A DNA stretch of 16,011 nucleotides from Clostridiales bacterium. Its GTDB lineage: Bacteria; Bacillota; Clostridia; Christensenellales; Aristaeellaceae. Of the stretch, positions 13,850 to 16,011 are shown piece by piece. Below the pieces are notes generated by a model that worked only from the letters and a program-made list of their open reading frames with translations, did not search any database and had not been told where the DNA came from. Position numbers and translations under genes: made by a program. The stretch covers positions 1 through 16,011 of the forward strand of contig SFNY01000054.1 of NCBI GenBank assembly GCA_004554085.1, written 5' to 3'. The first letter of the stretch is position 1, and each line of letters starts with the position of its first letter.

Positions 13850-15289
13850 ATGCCGTTCTTTGAGACTTCCGTGCAGGAAATCAAGTACAAGGTGCTCAAG
13901 AAGGTTGCCGAGCTGGCCTACGAGGACCAGCTTCTGCCGGAGAACATGCTCAGCATCCCCGAGGAGATCATCCCCGAGGGGAAGCCCACCATGCGCTGCT
14001 GCATCTACAAGGAGCGCGCCATCATCAACCAGCGCGTTTCGGCGGCCATCGGCGGCGGCGGACACAGTCGCCGCAACGTGCGCGTGCTGCCCATCGCCTG
14101 CGACGAATGCCCCATCGACGGCATCCAGGTGACCCACTCCTGCCACGGCTGCATCGCACGCTACTGCGCCAACACCTGCCCCAAGGGCGCAATCTCCATC
14201 GTCAACCTGCGCGCCCAGATCGACAAGACCAAGTGCGTGGAGTGCGGAGCGTGCCTGTCCGCCTGCTCCTACTCCGCCATCGTGCGCGTGGTGCGCCCCT
14301 GCGTGGAGGCCTGCAAGACCCGTGCCATCGAGATCGACCCCGACTCCCGCAAGGCCCGCATCAATGAGGAGAAGTGCGTCTCCTGCGGCGCGTGCGTGTA
14401 CCGCTGCCCCTTCGGTGCAATCACCGACGAATCCTACATCACCGACGTGATCCGCCTGATCCGTGAATCCGACAACAACCGCAAATACCACGTCTACGCC
14501 ATCATCGCGCCGTCGGTCGCCACCCAGTATCCCAAGCTGCAGGTGGGCCAGCTGGTCACCGCGCTGGTGAAGCTGGGCTTCTACTTCGTGGCCGAAGCCG
14601 CCGAGGGCGCGGACCTCACCGCCTGGCAGGAGGCCGGGGAGCTTGCCGAGAAGGGCTTCCTCACCTCCAGCTGCTGCCCCGCCTTCGTCAGCTTCGTGGA
14701 GCAGGAGTTCCCGAATCTGAAGAACTACGTCTCCCACACCCTCTCCCCCATGGCCGCCATCGCGCAGCGCCTGAAGGAGAAGGATCCCACGGCAAAGGTC
14801 GTATTCATCGGCCCCTGCATCGCCAAGAAGAGCGAGGCCATGAACACCCGCGCCGGAGAATTCGTGGATTACAGCCTGACCTTCGAGGAGATGCAGGCCA
14901 TGTTCGGCGCAAAGGGCGTGGAGCCCGCCGAGTGCGAGAATGCCGACATGCGCAGCGTCTCCCCCTACGGACGCGGCTTCGCCCGCTGCGGCGGCCTTGC
15001 CGAGGCCGTGCGCGAGGCCCTGAACGAGCAGGGCGTGAGCGAGGATAAGTTCAAGCTGGATCCCGCCATCGGCGACGGTCTGGCGGAGTGCAGAAAGCTG
15101 CTGACCATCACCCGCTCCGGCAAGCTCAGGCAGAATTTCATCGAGGGCATGGCCTGCGTGGGCGGCTGCGTGGGCGGTCCGGCGAGTCTGACCCACAATC
15201 CGCGGGCGCTGGCGCAGCTCGACCGCCACAAAAAGGAGGCAACCGGCACGATTCAGAGCACCGTGCAAGAACACGGAAATGTTGATTAA
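13850..15289 (+). CDS. Monomeric [FeFe] hydrogenase, group B-like
   Basis: Reduces protons to H2 or oxidises H2 with ferredoxin-type electron carriers in the cytoplasm. The 479 residues start with a Cys-rich part: Cys98, 101, 106, 110; Cys129, 132, 135, 139; Cys151, 155; Cys176, 179, 182, 186. This suggests several [4Fe-4S] clusters. The H-cluster domain has TSSCCPAF (Cys275 proton-relay type, Cys276 ligand), GPCIAKK (Cys323, Lys326) and EGMACVGGC (Cys436, Cys440), so all four expected ligands are present. Gly replaces the Met before PC, and Phe the Trp after CCPA, as I recall for group B rather than group A. There is no [2Fe-2S] domain. ATG 13850 has AAGGAGG (13834-13840) 9 bases upstream; an earlier in-frame start (13805) lies inside the leader hairpin. 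No maturation genes are in the window. Confidence 0.92.
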   Translation: MPFFETSVQEIKYKVLKKVAELAYEDQLLPENMLSIPEEIIPEGKPTMRCCIYKERAIINQRVSAAIGGGGHSRRNVRVLPIACDECPIDGIQVTHSCHGCIARYCANTCPKGAISIVNLRAQIDKTKCVECGACLSACSYSAIVRVVRPCVEACKTRAIEIDPDSRKARINEEKCVSCGACVYRCPFGAITDESYITDVIRLIRESDNNRKYHVYAIIAPSVATQYPKLQVGQLVTALVKLGFYFVAEAAEGADLTAWQEAGELAEKGFLTSSCCPAFVSFVEQEFPNLKNYVSHTLSPMAAIAQRLKEKDPTAKVVFIGPCIAKKSEAMNTRAGEFVDYSLTFEEMQAMFGAKGVEPAECENADMRSVSPYGRGFARCGGLAEAVREALNEQGVSEDKFKLDPAIGDGLAECRKLLTITRSGKLRQNFIEGMACVGGCVGGPASLTHNPRALAQLDRHKKEATGTIQSTVQEHGNVD

Positions 15290-15335
15290 CAGATAAAACC
15301 TGTGCACTTATTTCAAAAAAAGTGACGATTTCCCG

Positions 15336-15364
15336 TTGACAAATTGGGCAGGTTGCGCTAAAAT
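15336..15364 (+). promoter_or_regulatory. Strong promoter of the solute-binding protein gene
   Basis: A perfect TTGACA (15336-15341) and TAAAAT (15359-15364) are exactly 17 bases apart. The start of transcription should be near 15371, 56 bases before the ATG. This is the best promoter in the window, as expected for an abundant binding protein. Confidence 0.85.
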
Positions 15365-15372
15365 TACGTTAT

Positions 15373-15390
15373 GGGAATTTCGCCATTCCC
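15373..15390 (+). promoter_or_regulatory. Hairpin at the 5' end of the solute-binding protein mRNA
   Basis: GGGAAT (15373-15378) pairs with ATTCCC (15385-15390) around TTCGCC. It would lie within the first few bases of the predicted transcript and well before the AGGAG (15412-15416). Such 5'-end stems often protect mRNA from decay; operator use is also possible. Confidence 0.5.
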
Positions 15391-15426
15391 AACAGTTATG
15401 GCAATTCTGAAAGGAGAACCCCAAGC

Positions 15427-16011
15427 ATGAAGAAGTTCACTTCCCTGATTCTGGCTCTGGCCCTGGTGCTGTCCCTGGCATCCGTCGCCTGCGCCGAGGA
15501 GACCGGCTCCATCTACTACCTCAACTTCAAGCCCGAGGTCGCTGAGGCCTGGGAGGCCCTTGCCGCCGCCTACACCGCAGAGACCGGCGTTGAGATGACC
15601 GTCATCACCGCCGCTTCCGGCACCTACGAGGACACCCTGAAGTCCGAGATCGCCAAGACCGAAGCCCCCACCCTGTTCCAGGTGAACGGCCCCATCGGCC
15701 TGAAGACCTGGAAGGACTACTGCTATGACATGTCCGGTTCCGCCTTCTACGGCGAGCTGACCAACGACGCCTTCGCGCTGAAGGACGGCGACGCGGTTCT
15801 GGGCATTGCCTACCTGACCGAGACCTACGGCCTGATCACCAACACCGCGCTGCTGGAGAAGGCCGGCTACAGCGTTGCTGACATCACCAACTTCGAGACC
15901 CTGAAGGCCGTCGCCGAGGACATCACCGCCCGCAAGGACGAGCTGGGCTTCTCCGCCTTCACCTCCGCCGGCATGGATTCCTCCTCTGACTGGCGCTTCA
16001 AGACCCACCTG
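15427..16011 (+). CDS. ABC-transporter extracellular solute-binding protein (partial)
   Basis: The first 195 residues of a secreted binding protein, probably of the sugar-type family 1 (SBP_bac_1); the frame runs off the window end. The signal peptide has Lys2-Lys3, a hydrophobic core (7-20) and ACA at 21-23. Cleavage after Ala23 by signal peptidase I is possible, as is lipid attachment at Cys22, though the lipobox (SVAC) is imperfect. YYLNFKPEVAEAWEALAAAYTAETGVEMTV is split here as YYLNFKPEVAEAWEAL then AAAYTAETGVEMTV, and with GLITNTALLEKAGY it is typical of the fold. AAAGGAG ends 10 bases before ATG 15427. It has its own strong promoter and is probably the first gene of a transporter operon, with permeases expected downstream. 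The sugar cannot be told. Confidence 0.88.
   Translation, partial: MKKFTSLILALALVLSLASVACAEETGSIYYLNFKPEVAEAWEALAAAYTAETGVEMTVITAASGTYEDTLKSEIAKTEAPTLFQVNGPIGLKTWKDYCYDMSGSAFYGELTNDAFALKDGDAVLGIAYLTETYGLITNTALLEKAGYSVADITNFETLKAVAEDITARKDELGFSAFTSAGMDSSSDWRFKTHL

Noticed and set aside
13832..15307. 491-codon minus-strand frame opposite the hydrogenase
   Set aside because: No motif, low-complexity product, and complete overlap with a certain hydrogenase gene.

Overview
The window looks like chromosomal DNA of a G+C-rich, strictly anaerobic, Gram-positive fermenter of the Clostridia (Bacillota), probably from a gut-type habitat. The signs are a group B-like [FeFe] hydrogenase, an AddB-type recombination nuclease subunit, strong AGGAGG ribosome binding sites, sigma-A-like promoters, a Bacillus-like PurBox, and a cell-surface protein with Thr/Pro-rich linkers. 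Genes are G+C-rich and their spacers are clearly A+T-richer. The genus cannot be fixed from the sequence alone.

Left third (1-5072): purine nucleotides after IMP. guaA (GMP synthase, minus strand) diverges from purA (adenylosuccinate synthetase), which is followed by purB (adenylosuccinate lyase). These catalyse XMP to GMP, IMP to adenylosuccinate, and adenylosuccinate to AMP. The guaA/purA spacer holds a good guaA promoter and a PurBox-like pair that could couple both branches. The purA/purB spacer is filled with four consecutive inverted repeats, the last being a plausible terminator. A bidirectional-looking terminator separates purB from the converging addB.

Middle (5076-10500): on the minus strand, a small membrane protein of the COG2426 'small multidrug export' type precedes addB. 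AddB keeps its nuclease and Fe-S residues but shows no Walker A motif, and no addA is adjacent. A divergent promoter pair then leads to a plus-strand gene fusing a HAD phosphatase to thymidylate kinase in one reading frame, starting at TTG.

Right third (10537-16011): 36 bases after the fusion gene comes a 1055-residue membrane protein. It has an N-terminal zinc ribbon, a truncated and apparently dead Ser/Thr-kinase N-lobe, one transmembrane helix, and an outside part with five peptidoglycan-binding-type repeats, two Fn3-like domains and Thr/Pro linkers. This is the most unusual protein here: it is laid out like a PASTA kinase, but the kinase is reduced and the wall-binding modules are different. 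A terminator follows, then a monomeric [FeFe] hydrogenase with a terminator-like leader hairpin, then a strong promoter, a 5'-end hairpin and the start of an ABC-transporter solute-binding protein cut by the window end.

No tRNA, rRNA, CRISPR array, insertion sequence or phage gene was seen. No gene-free stretch exceeds 300 bases.
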